Under the pieces are notes generated by a model, which was not told the origin of the DNA, did not search any database, and saw only the letters and a program-made list of their open reading frames with translations. A DNA stretch of 64,000 bases, taken from NCBI RefSeq assembly GCF_947648125.1, contig NZ_CANSMR010000009.1, positions 62,001 to 126,000 on the forward strand, in the 5' to 3' direction. Positions within the stretch are counted from its first letter, which is position 1; each line of letters opens with the position of its first letter. The position numbers were made by a program, and so were the translations under genes. This document shows, piece by piece, positions 33,376 through 41,113 of this stretch. This DNA comes from an uncultured Bradyrhizobium sp. (GTDB lineage: Bacteria > Pseudomonadota > Alphaproteobacteria > Rhizobiales > Xanthobacteraceae).

Positions 33376-34698
33376 TCATTCGTGGCGATGCATCGCGGAG
33401 TCGTGCTTGGTGTCGCGCATGGTCGAGTAGATCAAGAGCGACAGGAAGATCATGCCGCTGAGATAATAGTAGAACCAGTCCTCATGCCCGATGCTCTTGA
33501 AATAGAGCGCGACCGCGGGCGCGGTGCCGCCGAAGATCGACACCGTGATGGCGTAGGGCAGGCCAACGCCGAGCGCACGGACATTGGTCGGGAACAGCTC
33601 GGCCTTCACGATCGCATTGATCGAGGTGTAACCGGCGACGAAGATCCAGGCGCCGCAGATCAGGAGGAAGGCGATGAAGGGCGACTTGGTCTCCTTCAGG
33701 GCGGTCAGGATCGGGATCGTTGCCAGCGTGCCGACGACGCCGAAGAAGATCAGCAGCGGCTTGCGGCCGATACGGTCCGATAGCGCGCCATAGATCGGCT
33801 GCAGGAAGGTCGCGAAGATCAGCGAGCCGAAGATCACGAAGGTGGTCTGGTCCTCGGTGAGGCCGACCGACAGTTTCACGAAGGTCTGCATGTAGGTGGT
33901 GAAGGTATAGAACGCCGCGGTGCCGCCGGCGGTGAGGCCGACCACCAGCAGCAATTCGCGCGGATAGTTCAGGAGGCCGACGATCGAGCCGGTCGGCTTG
34001 GAGACCTTCTTGGCCTCCTCGAACGCCTCGGTCTCGTGCAGGCCGCGCCGCATCACCGCCGCGAAGATCGCGAGCATGGCGCCGATCACGAACGGAATCC
34101 GCCAGCCCCAGGCTTTCAGCTCGTCCGGCGTCAGGAACACCTTCTGCAGCAACAGCAGCACGATGATCGCGGTGAGCTGGCCGCCGATCAGCGTGACGTA
34201 CTGGAAGCTCGAATAGAAGCCGCGATGCTTGGCGTCGGCGACCTCGCTGAGATAGGTGGCACTGGCGCCATACTCGCCGCCGAGGCTCAGGCCCTCGATG
34301 ATGCGGGCGAGCGCCAGGATCGCCGGTGCGGCAATGCCGATGGTGGCATAGGTCGGCGTCACCGCGATGATCAGCGAGCCGAAGCACATGCAGACGACGG
34401 ACAGCGTCAGCGACAGCCGCCGGCCATAGCGGTCGGCGATGTAGCCGAACAGCCAGCCGCCGAGCGGGCGCATCAGGAAGGTCGCGGCAAACAGCACGGC
34501 GGCATTGAGCTGCTGCACCACCGGATCGCTGTGCGGGAAGAACGCCGGCGCGAAATACAGCGCGAACGCGGTGTAGGCGTAGAAATCGTACCATTCGACG
34601 AGATTGCCGACCGAGCCGATGAAGATCGCCTTGACCCGCCGCTCGACGTCATGGATGTCGAGATGGTCGCTCGCGGATTGAGCGGTTTGTTCGGACAT
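33376..34698 (-). CDS. MFS metabolite:H+ symporter (KgtP/ProP-like)
   Basis: A 440-residue MFS transporter with 12 helices. The N-terminal SVGNLVEWYDFYAYT, loop 2-3 motif GYIADRYGRR and RIIEGLSLGGEYGASATYLSE are typical of the metabolite:H+ symporter subfamily (alpha-ketoglutarate, shikimate, proline/betaine types). The substrate cannot be chosen from sequence alone. It is transcribed toward the sulfite-oxidase-like gene and could form an operon with it. Confidence 0.9.
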   Translation of the reverse strand: MSEQTAQSASDHLDIHDVERRVKAIFIGSVGNLVEWYDFYAYTAFALYFAPAFFPHSDPVVQQLNAAVLFAATFLMRPLGGWLFGYIADRYGRRLSLTLSVVCMCFGSLIIAVTPTYATIGIAAPAILALARIIEGLSLGGEYGASATYLSEVADAKHRGFYSSFQYVTLIGGQLTAIIVLLLLQKVFLTPDELKAWGWRIPFVIGAMLAIFAAVMRRGLHETEAFEEAKKVSKPTGSIVGLLNYPRELLLVVGLTAGGTAAFYTFTTYMQTFVKLSVGLTEDQTTFVIFGSLIFATFLQPIYGALSDRIGRKPLLIFFGVVGTLATIPILTALKETKSPFIAFLLICGAWIFVAGYTSINAIVKAELFPTNVRALGVGLPYAITVSIFGGTAPAVALYFKSIGHEDWFYYYLSGMIFLSLLIYSTMRDTKHDSAMHRHE

Positions 34699-34782
34699 TG
34701 GCAGGCCTCCCCGGATTCTCTGGCTCGATTCCGGGGCAACCTATCTCATTTGCGTGGTGCGGTGTAACTGCTGTCCTGTTCT

Positions 34783-36009
34783 TCAGGCGTTCTTGCCGAA
34801 CAGAACGGGCAGTTGACGCGGGCCGCGCACCGTGCCTTCGGACCAGGTGACCTTGCCGGCCGGGTCGAGGCGGTAATCCGGAATCCGCTTCAGCCATTCC
34901 TCGATCGCCACCTGCATCTCCATCCGCGCCAGGTTGGAACCGACGCAGCGGTGGATGCCGAGGCCGAAGGCGGCGTGGCGGTTCTCCTTGCGGTCGATCA
35001 CCACCTTGTCCGCATCGGGGAACATGGCGGGGTCGCGGTTGGCCGCGGGGAACGACAGCAGCACCATGTTGCCGGCCTTGACCGGGCAGCCGGAGATCGT
35101 CGTTTCCTTCATCACCTCACGGGCCATCGTCACCGGCGAATAGGCGCGCAGGAATTCCTCGATCGCGGTCGGGATCAGCGCCGGCTCCGCGACCAGGCGC
35201 TCGCGATCGGCGGGCGTCCTGGCGAGGTGCCAGAGCGAGGAGCCGAGCGCGCTCCAGGTGGTGTCGATGCCGGCGATCAGGAGCAGCCGCAGCGAGCCGA
35301 GCACGTGCTCGTCGGTCAGCGGCTGACCGCCCGGGCCCTTGGCCCGCAACAGCTGCGAGATCAGATCGTCGCCCGGCTCAAGCTTGCGCTGCTCGAGATG
35401 GGCCATGAAGTAGCCGGTCATCTCGCGCACGCCGCTCATCATCTCGTTCTCGTCCTTGATGCCGAGCTCGAGGATCTGGTGGATCCACTTGATGAAGAGG
35501 TCGCCGTCCTTCTCAGGAATGCCGAGCATGTGGGCAATGGCGCGCACCGGGATGTGCTTGGTGTAGCGCGCCGCGGCGTCGCAATGGCCATCGGCGATGA
35601 ATGCGTCGATCAGCTCGTTGCAGATCGCGCGCACCCGCGGCTCCAGCCGCTTCATCGCGTCCGGTGTGAAGGGCGGCAGCAGCACCTGCTTGGCGGGCTT
35701 GTGCTCCGGCGGATCGGAGGTGATCGGCGGCGCACGGGCCGTGATCTCGGGGCGGACGTCGCGCACGATGACGCGGCGCGAGGAGAAGTGCTCGGTGTCG
35801 TAGGCGATCTCTTTCACCGCCTGATAGGTGGTCGGCATGTAGCAGCCGAGGAAGCGCTCGGTATGCACGACCGGCGAGGCCGCGCGCAGCGTCTCCCAGA
35901 TCGGGAACGGGTCGTCGGTCCAGACCGGATCAGTATGGTCGAAATCATGGACCCAGTCGGTGACCGGGGGATGTTCGGGCAGATAGCTTGCGGACGGGGA
36001 ATCGGACAT
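34783..36009 (-). CDS. Cytochrome P450
   Basis: A 408-residue soluble P450. The I-helix motif is AGIDTT (246-251), the K-helix ExxR is E285-x-x-R288, and the heme loop FGLGIHRCVG has the thiolate Cys355. ATG 36009 is preferred over 36036 because AAGGA precedes it and the extension is unrelated. It is 75 bases downstream of a small ferredoxin gene on the same strand, which likely supplies electrons. The family relatives in Rhodopseudomonas-like bacteria oxidise aromatic acids and terpenoids; the substrate is not known here. Confidence 0.94.
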   Translation of the reverse strand: MSDSPSASYLPEHPPVTDWVHDFDHTDPVWTDDPFPIWETLRAASPVVHTERFLGCYMPTTYQAVKEIAYDTEHFSSRRVIVRDVRPEITARAPPITSDPPEHKPAKQVLLPPFTPDAMKRLEPRVRAICNELIDAFIADGHCDAAARYTKHIPVRAIAHMLGIPEKDGDLFIKWIHQILELGIKDENEMMSGVREMTGYFMAHLEQRKLEPGDDLISQLLRAKGPGGQPLTDEHVLGSLRLLLIAGIDTTWSALGSSLWHLARTPADRERLVAEPALIPTAIEEFLRAYSPVTMAREVMKETTISGCPVKAGNMVLLSFPAANRDPAMFPDADKVVIDRKENRHAAFGLGIHRCVGSNLARMEMQVAIEEWLKRIPDYRLDPAGKVTWSEGTVRGPRQLPVLFGKNA

Positions 36010-36084
36010 CAGCTCGTTTCCTTCTCGTTCGATCAAAACGCTGGTCGGCTCAACGGGACGCCACGCGGCCGTTGCTGTTGGCCG

Positions 36085-36291
36085 CTATTCCTCGGTGACT
36101 TCGATCGCGATTTCCGGGCAGTTGGTCTGTGCGAGCCAGGCCTTGTCCTCAAGCCCGGCCGGCACGGTCCCGTCGCCGACTTCATGGGCGTTGCCGTATT
36201 CGTCGAGCTCGAACAGTTCGGGCGCGAGCGATTTGCAGCGGGCGTGACCCTGGCACTTGTCCTGGTCGACGCGGATTTTGAGCTTGGACAT
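36085..36291 (-). CDS. CxxHxxC-type ferredoxin partner of P450
   Basis: A 68-residue ferredoxin. Cluster residues are Cys13, Cys19 and Cys58 (followed by Pro59) with His16 in the place of the usual fourth Cys: C-x2-H-x2-C-xn-C-P. Such ferredoxins with a noncanonical residue carry [3Fe-4S] or unusual [4Fe-4S] clusters and serve P450s in Rhodopseudomonas and Mycobacterium. ATG 36291 follows GGGAGAG. It is the first gene of the P450 operon. Confidence 0.92.
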   Translation of the reverse strand: MSKLKIRVDQDKCQGHARCKSLAPELFELDEYGNAHEVGDGTVPAGLEDKAWLAQTNCPEIAIEVTEE

Positions 36292-36751
36292 GCAAGCACT
36301 CTCCCTCGGCTTTGGCGCACAGGTGGGGGGCGCGCCGGGTTCCTCATTTTGGTTTATGCAAGTTCCAGCTTGCTTGGGCGACCTCTTAACCGGCCGCCAA
36401 GTTATAGCATATTACATTATTGTCGCGGTTGTCCGTCAAGCGAAAATTCAGCGGGCGGCAGTCCCGCCGCAGGTTACGAAAACCTTCGCAACCACTGATT
36501 TTTGGGTGCCTGGAGGCTGATGCCTGGGTCCCCGCCGGTCCCGGCGAGGGAAGCGGTGTCCGCGATCGGGCGTGTTGTCTTCTCAAGGTGAGACCGGTGG
36601 CGCGGCAGCCGACAAGACGCCATCGACGTCTGTGGCCATGACCTTGCGCCACGTTCCGCTGGGGATCTCTCGCGATCGACCGGCACAATGCTCGCACCCC
36701 CTGCCGCGAGGCGGCGCTCAGTCGCCGCGCGCGGCAGCAGGTCGTCGGCGG
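36292..36751. other. Intergenic region between the caspase gene 3' end and the ferredoxin start
   Basis: 460 bases with no gene I can support. The ferredoxin-proximal part is AT-rich and contains a promoter (36411-36439). The rest holds GC hairpins, for example GCGGCG/CGCCGC at 36711-36728 and a CCCCGCC...GGCGAGG pair near 36525-36555. None has a T-run. Short frames here are not gene-like. Confidence 0.5.
36411..36439 (-). promoter_or_regulatory. Candidate promoter of the ferredoxin-P450 operon
   Basis: On the minus strand TTGACG (36439-36434) and TGTAAT (36416-36411) are 17 bases apart, close to a sigma-70 consensus. The following ATATGCTATAACTT is AT-rich in contrast to flanks. The ferredoxin ATG lies about 115 bases downstream. 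Confidence 0.5.
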
Positions 36752-38131
36752 CTATGCCGGTACCAGTGGCGGTGATGCGATTGCGCCATTCAAGGCGATC
36801 GTCGGCGCGGATGCCGCGTCTGAATCAGCCGTCGAGACCGCGTAATTGTCCCATCGGCCCAGATCAAATGTGCTCGCGGTGAGAATTCGGAAGTAAAGCG
36901 CACTGTTATTGCGTAATGCCGCCCAAGCATAGGGTGGCAGATTATATGTGGCGCCGGTGAAGCGCGACTTGACCTGCGGGTCGTTCCACGAGGCGTAGAA
37001 ATTGTCGGCGGTTCGTTGTGCCGGATAGCCAAAACAGTTCGGATCGCTCGTGATCTCAAATGCATAATACGCGTTGGCGCCGGGCGATACGGTGAAGGCG
37101 GGACCGTTGCTTTTCGAACGATCGTAAGTGCTGGGGCCGGTGACCACAGGACCCTGCTGGGTGGTGGGCGGCTTTGCCGGTTGGCCCGTCGCCGAGGTGC
37201 GTTGATCGACCACGATCGTCAGTGGCTTCGAGTTGGTGAAGACGTCGTCGTTGACCCCGACCGTAAAGTAGTTCGGTGTCTGTTCGGCTGGCATCAGCGC
37301 CAGGATCGCTTGATGGAATTGCGGCAGCGAGCCGGTGAAATTGCCGCTGTTCCAGACTGACAGGAGTTTTTCGGTAAAGAGCCCGTTGCTCTGGCCGTCC
37401 TGCGATTCCTGATTGTCTTGACAGCCGGAGATCAGGATCACCGAAGCGGTAATCGCGCCACGCTTGCGGGTCCATTGCGCGGCTTCGTACATCGGCATGT
37501 CGCGCTCGAAGACATCGAGTGCGACGGAGGGAGGAATCGACCGCTTTTGTGTCGCTGCAACGTCAGGAGCGGGGCCGCGCGCACGCGTATTTGCGGCAGG
37601 CGCGTAAACCGACTTGAGGTTCTGTAGTCCGCGGCCCTGCGGGAAGATTGGAATTGCTTTGCGTTTCGACTGCGGCCATCGGATGCCGCTCGGGATGAAC
37701 AACTCTCGAATGACGGTGCCGCTGTGGCAACTGTCCGAATAGACCTCGATGCGCACGTTGGCCGCAAACTGGCCCCACAGATTGTAGAGCTCGTGTCCGA
37801 GGACCATGCGGTCGTAAGCCACCCAGGTGTCGTCAAGACCATTGGGCGAGTCGCCGGTCGTGTCCGGGACCTGGCCGCCGTGACCGGAATAGGAGATGAC
37901 GCAGGTATCTCCGGACTGCAAATTGTACGCAGCCTGGCCGATGGCTCCGAGAATGGCGTCGGCGGTCGCCTCACCATCAAGAAGCTTCTGCGTCGTGAAA
38001 CCCTGCGACTGACAAATCGTCTCCATCGCATTGGCATCGTTGATGCAGCCGGCCAGCGTGCCCGCCCAGCCGTTGTACTTCGATGCATCGACGCCGTTCA
38101 AACCAATATGTAGCGAAAAGCCCTGACTCAT
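36752..38131 (-). CDS. Caspase-like protease (bacterial metacaspase/orthocaspase) with C-terminal extension
   Basis: A 459-residue protein. Residues about 3-300 form a peptidase C14 caspase fold: GLNGVDASKYNGWAG, CVISYSGHGGQ with catalytic His84 and YSDSCHSG with catalytic Cys135. SGCQDNQESQDG (near 236) and NGLFTEKLL match the late caspase core. After a Pro/Thr-rich linker (317-340) a C-terminal domain of about 110 residues (NFYASWNDP, LPPYAWAALRN) is unassigned. No signal peptide is seen. It begins 12 bases after the 984-residue protein, so it is last in a three-gene unit. Substrate and role are unknown. Confidence 0.88.
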   Translation of the reverse strand: MSQGFSLHIGLNGVDASKYNGWAGTLAGCINDANAMETICQSQGFTTQKLLDGEATADAILGAIGQAAYNLQSGDTCVISYSGHGGQVPDTTGDSPNGLDDTWVAYDRMVLGHELYNLWGQFAANVRIEVYSDSCHSGTVIRELFIPSGIRWPQSKRKAIPIFPQGRGLQNLKSVYAPAANTRARGPAPDVAATQKRSIPPSVALDVFERDMPMYEAAQWTRKRGAITASVILISGCQDNQESQDGQSNGLFTEKLLSVWNSGNFTGSLPQFHQAILALMPAEQTPNYFTVGVNDDVFTNSKPLTIVVDQRTSATGQPAKPPTTQQGPVVTGPSTYDRSKSNGPAFTVSPGANAYYAFEITSDPNCFGYPAQRTADNFYASWNDPQVKSRFTGATYNLPPYAWAALRNNSALYFRILTASTFDLGRWDNYAVSTADSDAASAPTIALNGAIASPPLVPA

Positions 38132-38143
38132 AACATTCTCCTC

Positions 38144-41098
38144 CTACAGAAGATCAGCGGTAATTCCGATAACGCTGCCCTTGTTAAGGTCCCAATTGCG
38201 CCAGGCGGTCGTGAGCGTGCCGCTTGCGCGGGTCTCGACCAGCGCGAACTGCAGTGTCTGATGTGCCAGATAGTCGTTGATCGGCAGCGTAAACGAAGCG
38301 TCGGCCGTGCTGGCTTCAGCCAGACTGATGGTCTCGATGTGGCTGTTTCCCTCGAGGCGTGCCTGGACGGCAAGTGCAGTCAACTGATGGTTGGAAAAGT
38401 TGAGCTGATTGATGAACGTCACGGTGCTGGTGACGTCTTCGACGAACACGTCAAGCTCCTCGATCGACGTCGCAGCGACCGCGGTGGCGTTGGCAAACGC
38501 TCGCGTGGTCGCCGGATCAACTTTCGCGGTAACGGTTGTCCCTGGCGCGAGCGTGGTGTTTACGGCCACAACCTGGCTTGTCGCGCTTGCCGTCGACGTG
38601 ACCAGGTCCGTGACGTTCATGGCCTGCTGTGTGCGATTGGTGAGTGTCGCGGTGTCGCCTTGCAGTGCCACCGTCACCGGGCCGGATTCGGGAGGTCCAA
38701 CCACATTGCTGTCGACGATCAGCGCGGCGTTGACGCTGCTGCCGTCTGGCAGCGTGAAGGTAACGCCGCCCTGAATGCCGCTGCGATCGAGCACGGCGGT
38801 AAGGAGCGCGGCATTGGCCAGCGGCAGGCTGAGGGTAATGGTGATGGCGTCGAGTACGGTGACTGCTTGCGGCGTGCCCAATTCGGCGGGTAACGCCCAC
38901 GAATAGCCGACCGTGGCCGCGACGAACGGATCCGTCGGATAGACGATCGCCGGCGTGCTGCCCGACGGCGTCAGGGCGACAAGCTTCGCGCCGAGCTGCA
39001 GCAACGCCCCGGGAGAGACGTCCGGAATCAGTGTCGTGGTCAAGGCGTACCGATTGTTCGCAGGATCGACATCGAGCAGGCCATACAGCATGATCATCGG
39101 TCGGAAGGCCTTGCTGCCGCTTCCGTCGCCGAAACGCCCGACCCGGTACGCCGTCGGCGCGACCATGAAGCGTCCTGGCTGTTGCAGCGAGCGAAACACG
39201 CGGAACGCCGGATCACGCAACGTGGTGACTTCATCGAATGCCTTCAGCGCGGTTTCGCCGAGCTTCAGGGAATCCTGGCAGCCGATCGCTGTTGCAACCC
39301 CGGCATCATTGCGCTGGAGATAGAAGTTCCCGTAGCTGCCGCACGGCAGCGAAGCGTCGGTGGTCTCCTCGCGTACCACCGAACGCGTCACCAGCGTCCG
39401 GTGCGGAGTGATTATTGCCGGGATAAGATGCGGCTGAATGTCCGCAGGCGGTATTGGCGTGACCGCAAGGTGCGAGACGGCCGGTGTCGCCGGTGCCCGT
39501 CCGGCAATCGAAGGGCTCTCGCGGTCGAACTGCACCGAACCAGACGCACTGACGATTTTCAGGTCCTGCCTGACCAGCGTTGGTCCGCGCACCTGCGCCG
39601 GCAGATCGTTGACGGTGGCCACCTTGGCAATCTGGTGGACGAGGCCGCCTCCGATCACGTGGAACGTCTGGGGGCTGTCAAAGATGTACTGGTAGGAGGT
39701 GAAAGCGTAGGAGACGACGACGCGCGGCGGCTCACCGGTTCCGGGAAATGCCAGTGACGCATAGGTCAGCCGCACCCAGTCGTCGAGCAACGCGACGGTG
39801 ATCGTGATCTGGTCGCCGGTCTGGGACACTGTTCCGGGAAATCGCTGGGATTGAATCTCGCTGGTGCCCGCACGGCGATACGGAATCTGCAGCGCGCATG
39901 ACAGATTTTGCAACGGAACCGCTTGCAGCCTGCGATCCGGATTGGCCGCGGCGACGGCGGCCGTCTCTGGCGTCATCGCGGCCTTGACGGTGAGCCGCAC
40001 GGTTGCTGTCAATCCGGTTCTTGCGGTGCCGTCCGAGCCAAGCACCGAGCCGGTTTTTGCCAGCACAAAGGAGAACGCCGCGTTCGCGGCATTGTCGCTG
40101 GCCGCCGGCTTCACCAATGTGAAGGTCGGTGCATACCAGCCGGCCTTCGGGTCGAGCGCATCGGGCCACCAATGCGCGGCGACATCGGACACCACCGGGT
40201 AGTTCTGGGTGGGAGACTGGGTATCATCGAGGTGCAGCGGCAGCACGTACATATCGTTGCCGATGAACGTATGTGCGTGCGCATTGAGAGCGATGCCCTG
40301 GCTCGTGGCGCCGCCCGAGATCAGCGCGGCCGCCGAAGGCTGCGCGATGTGGCTTGCTGTCATCGCGAACGGCAGGGAGGTGAGCCGGTTGTTCATTGCA
40401 ACAAGCGGCACCGCCGCCGGCGCCGCCCGCAATGCCGTTTCACCGCCCGACAGGTTCTTCCGTAGCGGCGGCACACGGTTCGCGGTGCCGTCGGCATTCA
40501 CGACCAGCAGAGACAAATAAAGGTTGCGATCCAGGCCATCGAGAATCCCGCCAAGCACGAGGTCGAGCGACAAATCGTCAATCGGTGGACCGTCGACGAT
40601 CTCGGTCACAAGTCGAAGCCGCGATGCCCGTCGGTCGAACGCGTAGAGCACGTCGAGCGCGGCTTCCGGCGGCAGGGACGTGCCGATGGTGCCCTCGACC
40701 CGCGTTCCGAACAGGTCGGTGCCGGCATAGAACGCGCGACTGTCACGCAGCGAGCACCGGCCGGCACGGACGAACAGCTTCCGGCATGGTGCGTCCAGCC
40801 GCGAGGCGAGGGCCGCGATGTCCTGTTCGGGGGTCTCGAACGCAATCACCAGCGACAGCGAACCGCATGTCACCAGCGGTGCGATGGAGGCGTCGTCGAG
40901 CGTCGGCATACGCGACAGCACCAGTGTCAACGCCACCCGCGGGCGGCCGGCGATGTCGCGCGCCACCCGCGGCTTGCCCGAGAGATGGTCGTAACCATCT
41001 CTCGTACGCCGCACCTGGACCGATGCTGGACCCGGCAGATCAAGCCTGCTCCAGCCGGATGTCGTGCTCGTCGCGATGTGTGGTCCAAGGGCAGACAT
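38144..41098 (-). CDS. Large uncharacterised protein of the caspase-linked operon
   Basis: A 984-residue protein with no recognised domain, no signal peptide and no clear membrane segment. It is rich in Ala, Thr, Val and Leu with alternating hydrophobic patterns that suggest extended beta structure. The middle contains possible unit boundaries (VARDIAGRPRV, EEARGIAL-type turns, VVVSYAFTSYQYIFDSPQTF). The C-terminal third (VTFTLPDGSSV; VTVALQGDTATLTNRTQQAMNV) looks like immunoglobulin-like sandwiches. It lies 15 bases after the 762-residue gene and 12 before the caspase gene; co-transcription is almost certain. Function unknown. Confidence 0.8.
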   Translation of the reverse strand: MSALGPHIATSTTSGWSRLDLPGPASVQVRRTRDGYDHLSGKPRVARDIAGRPRVALTLVLSRMPTLDDASIAPLVTCGSLSLVIAFETPEQDIAALASRLDAPCRKLFVRAGRCSLRDSRAFYAGTDLFGTRVEGTIGTSLPPEAALDVLYAFDRRASRLRLVTEIVDGPPIDDLSLDLVLGGILDGLDRNLYLSLLVVNADGTANRVPPLRKNLSGGETALRAAPAAVPLVAMNNRLTSLPFAMTASHIAQPSAAALISGGATSQGIALNAHAHTFIGNDMYVLPLHLDDTQSPTQNYPVVSDVAAHWWPDALDPKAGWYAPTFTLVKPAASDNAANAAFSFVLAKTGSVLGSDGTARTGLTATVRLTVKAAMTPETAAVAAANPDRRLQAVPLQNLSCALQIPYRRAGTSEIQSQRFPGTVSQTGDQITITVALLDDWVRLTYASLAFPGTGEPPRVVVSYAFTSYQYIFDSPQTFHVIGGGLVHQIAKVATVNDLPAQVRGPTLVRQDLKIVSASGSVQFDRESPSIAGRAPATPAVSHLAVTPIPPADIQPHLIPAIITPHRTLVTRSVVREETTDASLPCGSYGNFYLQRNDAGVATAIGCQDSLKLGETALKAFDEVTTLRDPAFRVFRSLQQPGRFMVAPTAYRVGRFGDGSGSKAFRPMIMLYGLLDVDPANNRYALTTTLIPDVSPGALLQLGAKLVALTPSGSTPAIVYPTDPFVAATVGYSWALPAELGTPQAVTVLDAITITLSLPLANAALLTAVLDRSGIQGGVTFTLPDGSSVNAALIVDSNVVGPPESGPVTVALQGDTATLTNRTQQAMNVTDLVTSTASATSQVVAVNTTLAPGTTVTAKVDPATTRAFANATAVAATSIEELDVFVEDVTSTVTFINQLNFSNHQLTALAVQARLEGNSHIETISLAEASTADASFTLPINDYLAHQTLQFALVETRASGTLTTAWRNWDLNKGSVIGITADLL

Positions 41099-41113
41099 GG
41101 CTGCTCCGCCCGA

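Noticed and set aside
34813-36498. 561-residue plus-strand frame opposite the P450 and ferredoxin
   Set aside because: Antisense of two clear genes with intact motifs; no domain and biased composition.
36386-36775. Several short frames between caspase and ferredoxin genes
   Set aside because: No coding pattern, mutually overlapping on both strands.
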